Positions 23,999 to 32,912 of a stretch of DNA of 54,647 bases are shown piece by piece. How positions within the stretch are numbered: the stretch's first letter is position 1; every line of letters starts with the position of its first letter. The stretch spans positions 1 to 54,647 of the IMG/VR virus record IMGVR_UViG_3300048589_001642. One strand, written 5' to 3'. The stretch is from a virus. A program made the position numbers and the translations under genes. Below the pieces are notes generated by a model. That model was not told where the DNA came from and searched no databases. It was given only the letters and a program-made list of their open reading frames with translations.

Positions 23999-25128
23999 AG
24001 CGGAACTCCGTGTGCGGCGATGATCGAGGCGGCGACGTTCAGGCCGAAGCCGCGGACGAGGGTCGCGTGCGTGGTCGTGAGGTACTTGCGGTACTCGGTG
24101 TCGAAGCCGTAGTCCTCCTCGTAGAGGAAGGTCTCCAGGCGCCCGCCGATCTCGGGGACGTCGGCGACCCACGCGGCGAGGGGGATCGTCGGGAGGTCGA
24201 CCACGCGCTGGATCGACCCCGGCGTCCTCGACCCTCCCGTGTAGGCGAAGAGGTTCGTGTCGGGGTCGGAGATCGGGAGCGACTTGCGGGCGCAGGCGAT
24301 CGCCGCGTCGAGGAAGCGCGGGTCGCCCGAGGTGAGGTAGCCGACCGTCGCGAACCCGGACTGAGCCCAGGTATAGATGGCGTCGTAGCGGTTGGTCCCG
24401 CGGTGGTCGACGGCCGAGTTTGTGTCGGTGACCTCGGAGAAGTAGCCGACGGCCGGCTCGTCCTCGATGTAGCCGCACCCCCGCCAAAGACTCGGGTTGC
24501 CGACGGCCGTGGTCGGGTCGTAGGTGAACTCCCAGAGGTCATCGACATGGCCGACGCGCGTCGGGTCGAAGTCGCTCATCCTCGCCCCGAGCTGATAGGC
24601 GACGAGCTTGTAGATCATGAAGTTGCCGTTCGTGTAGTACGTCCGCTCGTTGCGGCCCGAGGCGTAGTCGAGCGCCGCGAGGATCTGCGTCGCCCATCGC
24701 TTCGTCCCGTTGAGGCAGGCGACGACGATCGCGATGTTCGAGAGAGCCATGAAGGTCGTCTCGCCCGAGTCGCCCGCGACGTTGGCAGCCGACGAGCGGA
24801 AGAGGCCCCCGGTGACGGGGTCCTGGAAGTCCTTGAAGTAGCGGTCGGTCGAGCGGATCGCCATGTCGCGGTAGCGGCGCCGGAAGACCGGATCGCGTGG
24901 GCGCTTGAAGCGGTACATCGTGGCGGCGAGCGCCGAGAGGCCCGGCTTCCAGTCGGTCCGGCCCGCCGCCCCGCCGGCCTCGGTCGCGTTCCACTCCCAA
25001 GTATCCGTCGCGAGGTTGTAATACTCCTCGGTGGACCCGGGCGTCCCGCCGTACCACGCCTCGATGATGTCCTCGCCGAGGTCCATGAGGAGGGCGAGAT
25101 CCTGCGTCGAGGGGCGGACGACCCCCAT
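23995..25128 (-). CDS. Possible six-hairpin (alpha/alpha) glycosidase-like protein
   Basis: 377 residues, helical throughout. Repeating helix pairs with aromatic loops (TDWKPGLSALAATMYRFKR, YRDMAIRSTDRYFKDFQD, GETTFMALSNIAIVVACL, RYDAIYTWAQSGFATVGY, FLDAAIACARKSLPISDP) resemble (alpha/alpha)6 barrel glycosidases and lyases. Such an enzyme would act on surface sugars during infection. Location between the adaptor and a tail fibre gene is consistent with a virion enzyme. No catalytic pair can be assigned; a structural role is possible. Confidence 0.5.
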   Translation of the reverse strand: MGVVRPSTQDLALLMDLGEDIIEAWYGGTPGSTEEYYNLATDTWEWNATEAGGAAGRTDWKPGLSALAATMYRFKRPRDPVFRRRYRDMAIRSTDRYFKDFQDPVTGGLFRSSAANVAGDSGETTFMALSNIAIVVACLNGTKRWATQILAALDYASGRNERTYYTNGNFMIYKLVAYQLGARMSDFDPTRVGHVDDLWEFTYDPTTAVGNPSLWRGCGYIEDEPAVGYFSEVTDTNSAVDHRGTNRYDAIYTWAQSGFATVGYLTSGDPRFLDAAIACARKSLPISDPDTNLFAYTGGSRTPGSIQRVVDLPTIPLAAWVADVPEIGGRLETFLYEEDYGFDTEYRKYLTTTHATLVRGFGLNVAASIIAAHGVPL

Positions 25129-26381
25129 CAGGAGATCCGCCCGACGATGAGGGTCGCCGCGTTGAGGTTCGCGAGGGACCCATCCGCGATCGTCGAGGGC
25201 GCGGGGAAGGACGAGAGCGCGCGAGGAGTCGTCCGGGCCGCGGCGCCGAGCCCGCCGATCGAGAAGGGGAGCTGCGCGAGCGCGGCGTTCGCCATGTTCC
25301 CATTGACCCGCGCGACCGTGACGGTGTTGTTATCGGCGCCGAGACCGAGGTAGAGCACCTGCCCTCGCGTAACGGGAAGGTCCGGGTCGTAGACGATCTG
25401 CCAGGCGTTCGAGCCGGCCGCCGCGACCGCCCCGCTCGCCGAGATCCGGGTGAGGGGCGCCTGCGAGTCGTAGACGGAAATCTCGATGTTCCCCGAGGCG
25501 GTCCCGACGAAGACGGCCAGGTCGCGCAGGCGCCCCGACTTCGGGACGACCACCCGCACCATCCGCAACTCGTTTGCCGTCTGAGTATTAAGCGTCGAGC
25601 TGACGTTGAGCGGGTTGAAGGTCGCGACGACCGAGTCCGACCAAGGCATCGCGATACTCCCGGCGGAGGCGATCGCGTCGTCGGCGTAGATCGCAGCCGC
25701 GTCCTCGGCCGCGTCCGCCTTCGCCTGCGCGCCCGCGAGGGTCTCGAGGAGCGACGTATCGGCGATGCCGTGGATCGACGTCGTGTCCGCCGCGTGCGCG
25801 TCGAGCTCGGCCTGCGTCGCCATGTCGGCGGCGAAGCCGGGGTTCGGGTAGGTGCCCGAGAGGACGCCCCCCGCCGCGCCGGTCGGCGTGCGGGCGTTGG
25901 AGAGGCGCGAGTCGTTTCCCGCCGCGGCCTGCGTCGCCCCGGTCCCGAGCGTGCGCCGCGAGGCCGTCCCCGCCGCCGCGTCGGATGCGAGAGCGAGCTT
26001 CGACTCGGCGATCGCCGGGTCCGCGTTGATGTCGGCGTTAACGATGACGCCCGACGCGATATCGGGATTCGGGTAGGTCCCCGAGAGGTCCCCGCCCGCG
26101 GGCCCGGTCGGCTCTCCTCCCCCACCGCCCTCGGGCGCATCGACCCACCGGACCCCGGCCGTCGCCGTCGAGTCCGCCGCGAGGATCTGATCGTTCGTCC
26201 CGACGGGGACCCGCGCGATCGTGTCCGGCGCCGTCCCGACGAGGAGGTCGCCCTTGGCATCGACGATCGTGTCGGCGAGGAGCGCGGACGTGTCCGGGAT
26301 ACCGTGGACGTCCGTCGTGTCCTCGTTGTGCTCCTCGATCAGCTCGGCGGCGTTGTTGATCTGCGGTGCGATGGCGGTCAT
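25128..26381 (-). CDS. Tail fibre protein
   Basis: 417 residues. Two copies of the collagen-like fibre motif GDLSGTYPNP / GVLSGTYPNP, flanked by AADxxTxxHGIxDTS segments (DTTDVHGIPDTSAL and DTTSIHGIADTSLL), are characteristic of phage fibre stalks. The C-terminal 180 residues are strands (GRLRDLAVFVGTASGNIEI, GQVLYLGLGADNNTVTVA) and probably form the distal knob. The ATG at 26381 overlaps the upstream stop (ATGA). Next to glycan genes, so it may carry or recognise the sugar. Confidence 0.75.
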   Translation of the reverse strand: MTAIAPQINNAAELIEEHNEDTTDVHGIPDTSALLADTIVDAKGDLLVGTAPDTIARVPVGTNDQILAADSTATAGVRWVDAPEGGGGGEPTGPAGGDLSGTYPNPDIASGVIVNADINADPAIAESKLALASDAAAGTASRRTLGTGATQAAAGNDSRLSNARTPTGAAGGVLSGTYPNPGFAADMATQAELDAHAADTTSIHGIADTSLLETLAGAQAKADAAEDAAAIYADDAIASAGSIAMPWSDSVVATFNPLNVSSTLNTQTANELRMVRVVVPKSGRLRDLAVFVGTASGNIEISVYDSQAPLTRISASGAVAAAGSNAWQIVYDPDLPVTRGQVLYLGLGADNNTVTVARVNGNMANAALAQLPFSIGGLGAAARTTPRALSSFPAPSTIADGSLANLNAATLIVGRIS

Positions 26382-27400
26382 CGGGCGGCCTCCAGGGCTC
26401 CGGTCAGGGAGCCGGTCGATCGGCCGGCGAGGCGCAGCACAGCGGCCGCGGCCCGCTCGGCGGGGTCGTCGTAGGGGTAGAGCTCCGCGCTGATCTCGCG
26501 GCGACGGCGGGCGATGGCCGGGAGGTCGTCGAGGGCGACGGAGACCGCCGTCTCCAGGTCGCCCGGTCGATCGACCTGGACCCCGACGTCGGCGCAGTCC
26601 CAGAACCGGAGGCCGTGCTCGACGTCGCGGCGGAAGGCGGGAGCGTTGAGGACGACGACCGGGCCGCCGAACGCGGCGAACTCGTAGAGGGTGCTGCTCG
26701 CGTCGTTGACGTAGACCGCCGCCGTGTCGAGTACCTCGTCGAAGTGCTCGATGAACGGGACGCCCGCGGCGGCCGCGAGCGTGCGCGCCTCGCGCCGGAT
26801 GCGCGGGTGCGAGTGCATGGCGACCCGGAAGTGACGGGCGAGCGGGCGGATCGCCCGGCCGTAGTGCCCGATCGCCGTGGTCGCCTCGGGGATCCCGATG
26901 CCGGCCCTCCAATGGAAGGACACGACGACGAGATCGCCCCGGGGGCCGGCCTCCCGGAACCGGCCCCCGAGCTTGGGGGCGCCGACGACCTCGACCTCGG
27001 CGCCCGGATATGCGTCGCGCCAGAGCGCGGCGTGGCGGTCGTTGACGGCGAGGAAGAGCGAGACGCCCTCGAATCCCTCGCCGCCCGAGTAGCCCTTGCG
27101 GCGCGAGCCGTCGGCGTTGACGAACGACTGCCCGACCCCGTGCCCCTGGTAGGCGATCGGCCGCCGCGCTGCCCGGGCCCGCCGGAGATCCTGCGTCGCG
27201 GCGACGAGGACCGGGTCCGCGCTCTCGTCGAAGGGCGGCTGCCCGCCCTCGTAGGCCGTCGCCTCGACGCCGAGCGCGGTCGCGTGGTCGAGGAGCTTCG
27301 AGGGGACGAAGAACGACCCGCGGGCGTCGGCCGGCAGGGCGAGCCAGGTCGGGGCGAGGTGCTCGAGGTAGTGCTCGAGGCGGGCGGTCGCGTCGATCAT
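26378..27400 (-). CDS. CDP-glycerol glycerophosphotransferase-like (TagB/TagF) protein
   Basis: 340 residues. The C-terminal half has the family signature: YVNDASSTLYEFAAFGGPVV (about 230-250) with HSHPRIRREARTLAA before it and HGVGQSF (about 86) as the usual His motif. TagB/TagF enzymes transfer glycerol phosphate or related groups to polymers; the GT-B-like fold is also used by other sugar transferases. It is the last gene of the glycan cassette and overlaps both neighbours by 4 bases. Likely target: a phage structural protein or the host wall. Confidence 0.7.
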   Translation of the reverse strand: MIDATARLEHYLEHLAPTWLALPADARGSFFVPSKLLDHATALGVEATAYEGGQPPFDESADPVLVAATQDLRRARAARRPIAYQGHGVGQSFVNADGSRRKGYSGGEGFEGVSLFLAVNDRHAALWRDAYPGAEVEVVGAPKLGGRFREAGPRGDLVVVSFHWRAGIGIPEATTAIGHYGRAIRPLARHFRVAMHSHPRIRREARTLAAAAGVPFIEHFDEVLDTAAVYVNDASSTLYEFAAFGGPVVVLNAPAFRRDVEHGLRFWDCADVGVQVDRPGDLETAVSVALDDLPAIARRRREISAELYPYDDPAERAAAAVLRLAGRSTGSLTGALEAAR

Positions 27401-28083
27401 GCCGGGACCGCCGTCTCGGCCATGAGCTCGCGCATCGCGCCCGGGTCGGTCCGGGCCGCCTTGTACCGCGCCGCGAGCGCCCCGTTCTCCGGGCTCGCGC
27501 GGTGGTCGCCGTACTCGTCGAGCGCGGGCGGATGCCAGAGGTGGAAGAGCGGCGCGCGGGTCCGGCGCCATTCCATGCCGACGAGGCAGCGCAGGGCGTC
27601 GCGCCATGCCGGATCCTCGGCGCCCCATCCGACGAAGCGCGGGTCGGGCGGGACGGCGGCGAGGGTCGCGGCGGGGAGGACGACGATCCCGCCGCCGGCG
27701 ATCCCGCGATAGGGGCGCTTCGCGCAGGGCATCCGCTCGTCGGGCTCGGTCCCGCAGAGGACGTCGGTCGTCGCCTCGGTCGAGAGGCGATGCACGCGGT
27801 GATGGGGGACCGCCCACGGGTAGCCCGCGGCGACGGCCGCTACCGCCTCGGGAAGGCCGTCGCACCACACGTCGGCGTCGTGGACGATGACGATGTCGCC
27901 GGTCGCGTGCGCCGTCCCCCGGATGATCGCGCGGGACTTGCTCCAGGGCTCGGCCTCGGGCGTGTCGGAGAGGGCGATCGACCATCCCGGGCAGCGCTCG
28001 ACGATCCGGCGCGAGAGCCAGACGAAGGCGCGGGTCCGGTCGGGGTCGCCGCCCTGCCAGGGGATGATGATGCTCACGCTCAC
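27397..28083 (-). CDS. Family-2-type glycosyltransferase
   Basis: 228 residues. SVSIIIPWQGGDPDRT begins the GT-A fold. VHDADVW (about 68-72) provides the DxD metal site, with GIAGGGIVVLPAATL and FVGWGAEDPAWRDAL as the later acceptor/catalytic ED motif typical of chondroitin-synthase-type transferases. HP and HLWH motifs near the end fit as well. GTG at 28083 overlaps the previous stop. Likely adds a sugar to a virion protein. Confidence 0.75.
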   Translation of the reverse strand: MSVSIIIPWQGGDPDRTRAFVWLSRRIVERCPGWSIALSDTPEAEPWSKSRAIIRGTAHATGDIVIVHDADVWCDGLPEAVAAVAAGYPWAVPHHRVHRLSTEATTDVLCGTEPDERMPCAKRPYRGIAGGGIVVLPAATLAAVPPDPRFVGWGAEDPAWRDALRCLVGMEWRRTRAPLFHLWHPPALDEYGDHRASPENGALAARYKAARTDPGAMRELMAETAVPA

Positions 28084-28733
28084 CCGGCCCACAGCGCCTC
28101 CCGGGATCGGAAGAGGGCGCGGCCGGCCTCGCGGGTCGCGCGGCCGATGCGATAGGTCGCGTCCTCGGGGGCGCGGCCGAAGGACGGGTGGAGGTGCTCG
28201 ACGACGGCGTCGGTCGCGAATGCGATCGCGCCCCGGGCACGCGCGGTCGCGACGAGCTCGTCGTCGGTCCACTCGTGCGGGTAGCCCTCGTGCATCAGCT
28301 TCCCGGAGTCCGGCTCGTCGATCGTCCCGAGGGCGAGGTAGCGGCGGTCGACGAGGAAGTGCGTCGCGTGGCGGCCCTCGCGGACCCGGCGCGTCCCGAG
28401 GTCGTTGACCCCGACGACCTGGACCGGACCGACCATCAGCGCGCGGGCCGCCACGAGCCATCCCGGCCGGAAGGCGAGGTCGTCGGCGCCGGTGAAGATG
28501 AGCGGCTCCGAGGTGCATCGGATCCCGGCGTTGATCTTCGCCGCGTAGCTGCCGCCGTGGACGATGAGCCCGGCGCCCGCGCGCATGACCGCCGCGATCT
28601 GCTCCTCGTCGCCCGGGTCGGCGATGAAGACGACCCGATGCGGGGCCGGGGTCGCGGAGGAGATCGAGGCGAGGAGCGGCTCGACGCGGTGGGGCCGGCC
28701 GAGGACCGGGACGATGACGACGAGGCGGCTCAC
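28080..28733 (-). CDS. Second GT-A glycosyltransferase-like protein
   Basis: 217 residues. MSRLVVIVPVLGRPHRVEP and VVFIADPGDEEQI open the fold; GSYAAKINAGIRCTSEPLIF and TGADDLAF (about 81-88) supply the donor-binding DD. The C-terminal helix carries HEGYPHEWTDDELVATAR and VEHLHPSFG. These are seen in phage-encoded GT2-like proteins. GTG at 28733 overlaps the methyltransferase stop. Confidence 0.75.
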   Translation of the reverse strand: MSRLVVIVPVLGRPHRVEPLLASISSATPAPHRVVFIADPGDEEQIAAVMRAGAGLIVHGGSYAAKINAGIRCTSEPLIFTGADDLAFRPGWLVAARALMVGPVQVVGVNDLGTRRVREGRHATHFLVDRRYLALGTIDEPDSGKLMHEGYPHEWTDDELVATARARGAIAFATDAVVEHLHPSFGRAPEDATYRIGRATREAGRALFRSREALWAG

Positions 28734-29227
28734 GGCCGGACCGCGAGCGCCTGCGTGTCGGCGCCCTGCTCGCGCGCCTCGACGACCGCGAGGCCGGCGC
28801 CGCGCATGACGTCGGCCAGGCGCAGGGCGGAGACGTTGAGGTAGTGCTCTCCCTCGTAGAGCTTCCACCCGCCGTCGATCGCCGAGTGCGGCCGGCGGCC
28901 GGGGCCGGCGCAGGTCACGATGAGGACGCCGCCGGGGGCGAGCCAGTCGGCGACGCGGCGGACCATGCCGGGCCACTCGGCCATGTGCTCGAAGACCTCG
29001 CAGCACACGACGAGGTCGGGCGGGCTCTCGGGCTCGTACTCGCGGGCGTCGCCGATCCAGTCCACGCCGGGCCCGGGGAAGAGGTCGAGGCCGACGTAGC
29101 GGTCGACCGCGGGGAAGAGGTCACGGATCGTGCCGTTGATGTCGCGCGATCCGATCTCGACGACCGAGCCGGGCGGGACGAGCGCGGCGACCTTCTCTGC
29201 GACGAACTGGTGCGCTGCCGTGTGCAT
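28730..29227 (-). CDS. Class I SAM-dependent methyltransferase
   Basis: 165 residues. Motif I SVVEIGSRDINGTI (21-34), the acidic loop YVGLDLFPGPGVDW (45-58), motif IV DLVVCCEVFEHM (71-82) and post-motif LAPGGVLIVTCAGPG are clear. The substrate may be the sugar made by the neighbouring transferases. First gene of the glycan cassette, after a strong hairpin. Confidence 0.8.
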   Translation of the reverse strand: MHTAAHQFVAEKVAALVPPGSVVEIGSRDINGTIRDLFPAVDRYVGLDLFPGPGVDWIGDAREYEPESPPDLVVCCEVFEHMAEWPGMVRRVADWLAPGGVLIVTCAGPGRRPHSAIDGGWKLYEGEHYLNVSALRLADVMRGAGLAVVEAREQGADTQALAVRP

Positions 29228-29264
29228 CGGGAGAGGCGGGCTCCTGCTCGCGTCGGACGGGGAG

Positions 29265-29301
29265 CCCCGGCGCCGCCCCGGGGGCGGGGACGACGCCGGG
29301 G
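29265..29301 (-). terminator. GC-rich nested hairpin after the major tail gene
   Basis: CCCCGGCG pairs with CGCCGGGG, and inside it CCGCCCC pairs with GGGGCGG with a one-base loop. It lies 13 bases after the major tail protein stop and before the glycan cassette, so it may limit read-through and keep those genes at a lower level. Confidence 0.6.
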
Positions 29302-29313
29302 TGATCGGTGGGA

Positions 29314-29976
29314 CTAGGAGCCCGAGCCGACCGCCGCGTAGTCGCAGGCGGCCTCGGGGAGGAACGAGTCGAAGAACCAGGCCGGGCGGCCGTCCGGGTT
29401 GTCGTACTCCGCGGGCATGTCGCCGTAGGGGTCCCCGAACGCCGGGTTGTTCTCCGAGTAGCCCGTCGCCGTGATGGTCGCGAACTCGGCCGAGAACTCG
29501 TTGTCGCCGAGGCGCCACACCGACTTCGGAACGACCCACCGGATGTACGGGACCCCGGCGAGCGGCTTGTCGCCGTCCCAGGCCCGCGTCCAGAACTCGA
29601 AGCCGATGCCGCCGGCCGTGAGGTCGCAGGCGCCGATGCCGGCCGGGAGGATGTTGCCGATGTACTCGCCCTCCTCCGCGCCGGGGATGAGGTCGGCGCC
29701 GAACATCAGCTCGAAGAGCGCGGCCTCCAGGCGGCAGTTGTCGAGCTCGTAGAGCCACCGCTTGATCTGGTCCGGCGCCTTGTAGGTGAGGCAGGCGCAG
29801 TCGGCTCCGTTCTTCTGGATCCGGTCCTCGCCCTCCTCGACGTCGGCGTTCATCGCGACGCGCATCGGGTGGCCGGTGACGTAGCTCGAGGTCGCGCCAT
29901 CGACGGGGGTGCCGTCGGCGTTGAGCCGGGTCGCCCGCGCGGCGAGGACGTGGATGGATCCTGGACAGCTAGCCAC
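29314..29976 (-). CDS. Major tail protein (putative)
   Basis: 220 residues from GTG at 29976. QKNGADCACLTYKAPDQIKR, NCRLEAALFELMFGADLIPG, GACDLTAGGIGFEFWTRAWD and YIRWVVPKSVWRLGDNEFS match a family of actinophage tube proteins. The position between capsid-linked gene and fibre differs from the usual place just before the chaperones. It ends AVGSGS. An alternative reading is a head decoration protein. Confidence 0.6.
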   Translation of the reverse strand: MASCPGSIHVLAARATRLNADGTPVDGATSSYVTGHPMRVAMNADVEEGEDRIQKNGADCACLTYKAPDQIKRWLYELDNCRLEAALFELMFGADLIPGAEEGEYIGNILPAGIGACDLTAGGIGFEFWTRAWDGDKPLAGVPYIRWVVPKSVWRLGDNEFSAEFATITATGYSENNPAFGDPYGDMPAEYDNPDGRPAWFFDSFLPEAACDYAAVGSGS

Positions 29977-30003
29977 GAGGGGCCTCCTGGTATCGGTGGG
30001 TCA

Positions 30004-30876
30004 TCACTCGCCCGAGCCGGAGCCGGGGAGGACGGGGGTCTCGGCCTCGCCGTGGCCGGCGAGCTGCGCGACGTGAAGGCAGCGGTCCCACTCGACGAGG
30101 ACGAGGCGCTCCGCGCGGATGACGACGTGATTCGTGTCGCGGCGCGTGACCTCGGCCGGGCGGGTGGACTGGAGGGCGATCGGGTCGAGACGGACCCGGA
30201 GGGGCCCGGTCGCGTACATCCAGGAGGACCCGGCGGGCGGGTCGTCTCCCTCGGGCGAGGTGCCCGGGTAGCCCGCTCCCGCGACGACGGGCGTCCCGAG
30301 GGCGAGGGTGCGGAGGCGCTGCCCGTCCACGACGATGAGCCCGTAGCGGGCGGCCCAGGTCGCGGCGGCGGGCGTCATGTGGATCACGCCCGCGCGGCAT
30401 GAGGACGCGATGGCCTGCTCGAGCGCGGCGATCGCGTCCACGATCCCGGCCGGGTCTCCGGCGAGCTCGGCGTCGGTGGACGCGAGCCTCGGGTTCGTCG
30501 TGACGATCTCGCCGCCCCAGAGCTCCCGCTCGATCGCGACGTGCTGCGTCGCCTCCAGCGTGAGGGTGAGCGCGGCCTCGAACTCGGTCCGCGGCCCGAC
30601 CCCGAGGGTCGAGCATGAGTCGTCCTGGTAGACGACGAACGGATCGAAGCGGCGGTCGATGCCGTCGCCCGTCGAGGGCGTGTCGCCCTCCAGAGCGGTC
30701 GGCGTCGGGTCGCAGGCGGGATCCCATCCGAGGGCGCACCCGCAGGGGTAGGGGTCGATCGCGACTCCGCCCTGCCAGCGCCCCCCCGCGTCGAGCGTCT
30801 GCGCGACGGCGAGGAGGCCCCGGAGGGGAGCCGACGGGGAGGGCCCGTCGGCTCGGATGTACTGGCGGGCGATGAC
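30004..30876 (-). CDS. Capsid-following protein with no normal start codon
   Basis: 290 codons, in the same frame as the capsid gene and immediately after its TAG. Reading begins GTC ATC GCC and no ATG, GTG or TTG occurs for about 145 codons; the first is the GTG at 30441. The upstream part is clearly coding (RWQGGVAIDPYPCGCALGWD, GPRTEFEAALTLTLEATQHV, AIERELWGGEIVTTNPRL), as is the rest (AAATWAARYGLIVVDGQRLR, TLALGTPVVAGAGYPGTS). Related actinophage proteins follow the capsid gene, probably as minor capsid proteins. It may start at a rare codon (GTC or ATC) or be made by read-through of the capsid TAG. Confidence 0.7.
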   Translation of the reverse strand, partial: VIARQYIRADGPSPSAPLRGLLAVAQTLDAGGRWQGGVAIDPYPCGCALGWDPACDPTPTALEGDTPSTGDGIDRRFDPFVVYQDDSCSTLGVGPRTEFEAALTLTLEATQHVAIERELWGGEIVTTNPRLASTDAELAGDPAGIVDAIAALEQAIASSCRAGVIHMTPAAATWAARYGLIVVDGQRLRTLALGTPVVAGAGYPGTSPEGDDPPAGSSWMYATGPLRVRLDPIALQSTRPAEVTRRDTNHVVIRAERLVLVEWDRCLHVAQLAGHGEAETPVLPGSGSGE

Positions 30877-32772
30877 CTAGCTCCCGAAGGCGAGAGCCGT
30901 CGAGGTCTCGGCGGCGCAGTCGAGGAGGCGTCCGGCCTCCTGGACCTGACCCGTGTAGCAGACCGTCGAGGTGAGCCAGTACGACTCGATCCCCGTGCGG
31001 GCGACCTTCTCGAAGGTCTCCGCGAAGAGCTGATAGTCGTTGGTCGCGTTGAGCGTCGAGTCCCGGACGAGGCCGAGGTCGAGGATCCCGTTGTCGAGGG
31101 CGATGAACGTGCCCTCGGGGAAGAACGCCCACTGGACCGTGGTCGGGAAGTCGAGCAGGGCCGAGGCGCTCTGCGCGCCGAAGACCTGCGCCGTCCCGCC
31201 CGTGACGCCGTCCTTGTACCAGGAGACCGAGACGCCGTAGCGCTCGAGCGCCGACTGGACGGTCGCCCGGACGAGGTCGGCGTGCCCGGAGGCCGGGCCG
31301 CCGCGCAGACCGTCGAGCGGCAGAGCCTCGGCGATCCACTCGGGGAGGATCACGCGGAAGCGCTGCGCGGAGCTCATGCGGTGGCGGGAGATCATCCCGG
31401 CGCGCGCCTTGAGGATCGCGCCGACGATGTCCGACATCGCGTTCCCGACCTTGGCGACCGAGACCGCCGTCGAGAGGGTCTTGATCTGGTTGAGGAACTG
31501 CGTCTCGGCGAGGCGCGAGTGCGCGGCGATCGAGAGATCGACGTAGTGCGCGATCCGCTCGGGCCAGGTCCGCACGTCGAGGTTGCCGATCGTCAGGCAG
31601 CGGTAGATCGCCTCGATCTCGGCCGTCTCCAGGTCGTCGCACTCCACGCGCAGGCACGCCTTGACGTCGCCGCCGGAGCCGGCCGCGTCCTCGTCGTCGG
31701 AGACCGTCCACACGCCGACCGATCCGGAGAGGTCCCCGATCGTGTTCGAGCGCATGTAGGTGATGCCGCCGCGCGAGGCGTTGAAGGTCGGCAGGGCGTC
31801 GCGGACGGGCCGGTCGGCGACCGCGAAGGTCTCGACGTCATACATCGGCTCGGGCGGCGCGCAGATCCCGCCGGCGGCGACGAGCGCCTGACCCTGCGCG
31901 GAGCGGCCGAGGATCGCGTCCATGATCCGGGTGTTCTCCTCGGCGTCGCCGCGGAGGCGACGGTCCTCGGGGTACTCGGTCACGACCTGCGCGACCGGGA
32001 CCTTCTCGCCGGAGGCGGCGGCGGAGGCGCGGCCGAGGTTGCGGCCGCGGGCCTGGTAGGCAAGCGCGAGCGTCCGGCGGTCCGGGATGCCCTCGCCCAT
32101 CGGGACGCCCGGGATGTCGGCTGCGGCCGTGATGGTGACCGTCGGGGCCGTTGAGCCCGGAGCGGCCTCGCGTGGAGCGTGACGGGCGGGGGCCGGCGCG
32201 CGGCGGGCGGGGCGGAGAGCGGTCGCGAGGCGGTCGGCGACCGACTGCGCGAGGGCGTCGGCGTCGATCGAGGCGACGAGCGCGGGCTCGCGGTCCTCGA
32301 CCTGCGCGGCCTCGGGGGTCTCGGGCTGCTCGTCGGCGGGCTGCTCGGCCTCGGGCTGCTCGGTCTCCTCGACTTCGGCCTCGGGGGCGGCGGCACGGGT
32401 GGCGAGCGCCTCGAGCGCCGCGGCCTGCTCCGCCTCCTGCGTGGCGAGCGTGTCGATGTGCGACGAGAGGGCGTCGCGCTGATCCAGCGCGGCGGCTGCG
32501 GCCTGCTGCGCGTCGATCGGGCTCATGTCACCGATCACGCCCGAGCGGACCTCGGGGTCGGTGGAGCGGAGCGCGTCGATGACCTGCGCGGCGCGCTCGG
32601 TGAGCTGCGTCGCGAGGGCCTCGGCGTCGGCGCGCGAGAGGGTCGAGAGGTCGGCGGGGACCTCGGGGAACAGCGCCTCGGGGTCGGCGCCACCGATGAA
32701 GGGGACGAGCCGGCCCTCGACGTCCCAGTAGGTGACGCCGTCGATCTCGATGCGGCGGATGTCTGCGGCCAT
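30877..32772 (-). CDS. Major capsid protein with N-terminal scaffold-like region
   Basis: 631 residues. The first 250 residues are helical and acidic (RADAEALATQLTERAAQVID, then a Glu/Pro/Gln stretch) and probably act as a delta domain removed by the protease. The HK97-type core follows from about residue 280: DVETFAVADRPVRDALPTF, GGITYMRSNTIGDLSGSVG, CLTIGNLDVRTWPERIAHYV and FRVILPEWIAEALPLDG, ending TNDYQLFAETFEKVARTGIE. The ATG at 32772 follows GGAGGACCCC. A promoter lies at 32868-32896. The stop is a TAG followed in frame by the next coding frame. Confidence 0.85.
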   Translation of the reverse strand: MAADIRRIEIDGVTYWDVEGRLVPFIGGADPEALFPEVPADLSTLSRADAEALATQLTERAAQVIDALRSTDPEVRSGVIGDMSPIDAQQAAAAALDQRDALSSHIDTLATQEAEQAAALEALATRAAAPEAEVEETEQPEAEQPADEQPETPEAAQVEDREPALVASIDADALAQSVADRLATALRPARRAPAPARHAPREAAPGSTAPTVTITAAADIPGVPMGEGIPDRRTLALAYQARGRNLGRASAAASGEKVPVAQVVTEYPEDRRLRGDAEENTRIMDAILGRSAQGQALVAAGGICAPPEPMYDVETFAVADRPVRDALPTFNASRGGITYMRSNTIGDLSGSVGVWTVSDDEDAAGSGGDVKACLRVECDDLETAEIEAIYRCLTIGNLDVRTWPERIAHYVDLSIAAHSRLAETQFLNQIKTLSTAVSVAKVGNAMSDIVGAILKARAGMISRHRMSSAQRFRVILPEWIAEALPLDGLRGGPASGHADLVRATVQSALERYGVSVSWYKDGVTGGTAQVFGAQSASALLDFPTTVQWAFFPEGTFIALDNGILDLGLVRDSTLNATNDYQLFAETFEKVARTGIESYWLTSTVCYTGQVQEAGRLLDCAAETSTALAFGS

Positions 32773-32867
32773 TTCGGGGGTCCTCCAGGGGGTCAGTGAC
32801 GACTCGACCCGGAGCTACGCCCGGTCTTCCGATGGGGGCCGACTAGGCCGCACCCCTCACGGGCGGG

Positions 32868-32896
32868 ATGGTAACCGCGACCCTCAAGATACGCAA
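32868..32896 (-). promoter_or_regulatory. Capsid gene promoter (putative)
   Basis: -35 TTGCGT (32896-32891), 17-bp spacer, -10 TACCAT (32873-32868), about 95 bases before the capsid ATG. The -35 lies in GACGGGTTGCG, which resembles the motif seen at 35850 and 38988. Confidence 0.55.
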
Positions 32897-32912
32897 CCCG
32901 TCGTCCGATGCA

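Noticed and set aside
29969-31711. Long minus-strand open frame overlapping the capsid end and its neighbour
   Set aside because: Arg/Asp/Pro-rich shadow of the capsid and capsid-following genes in another frame.
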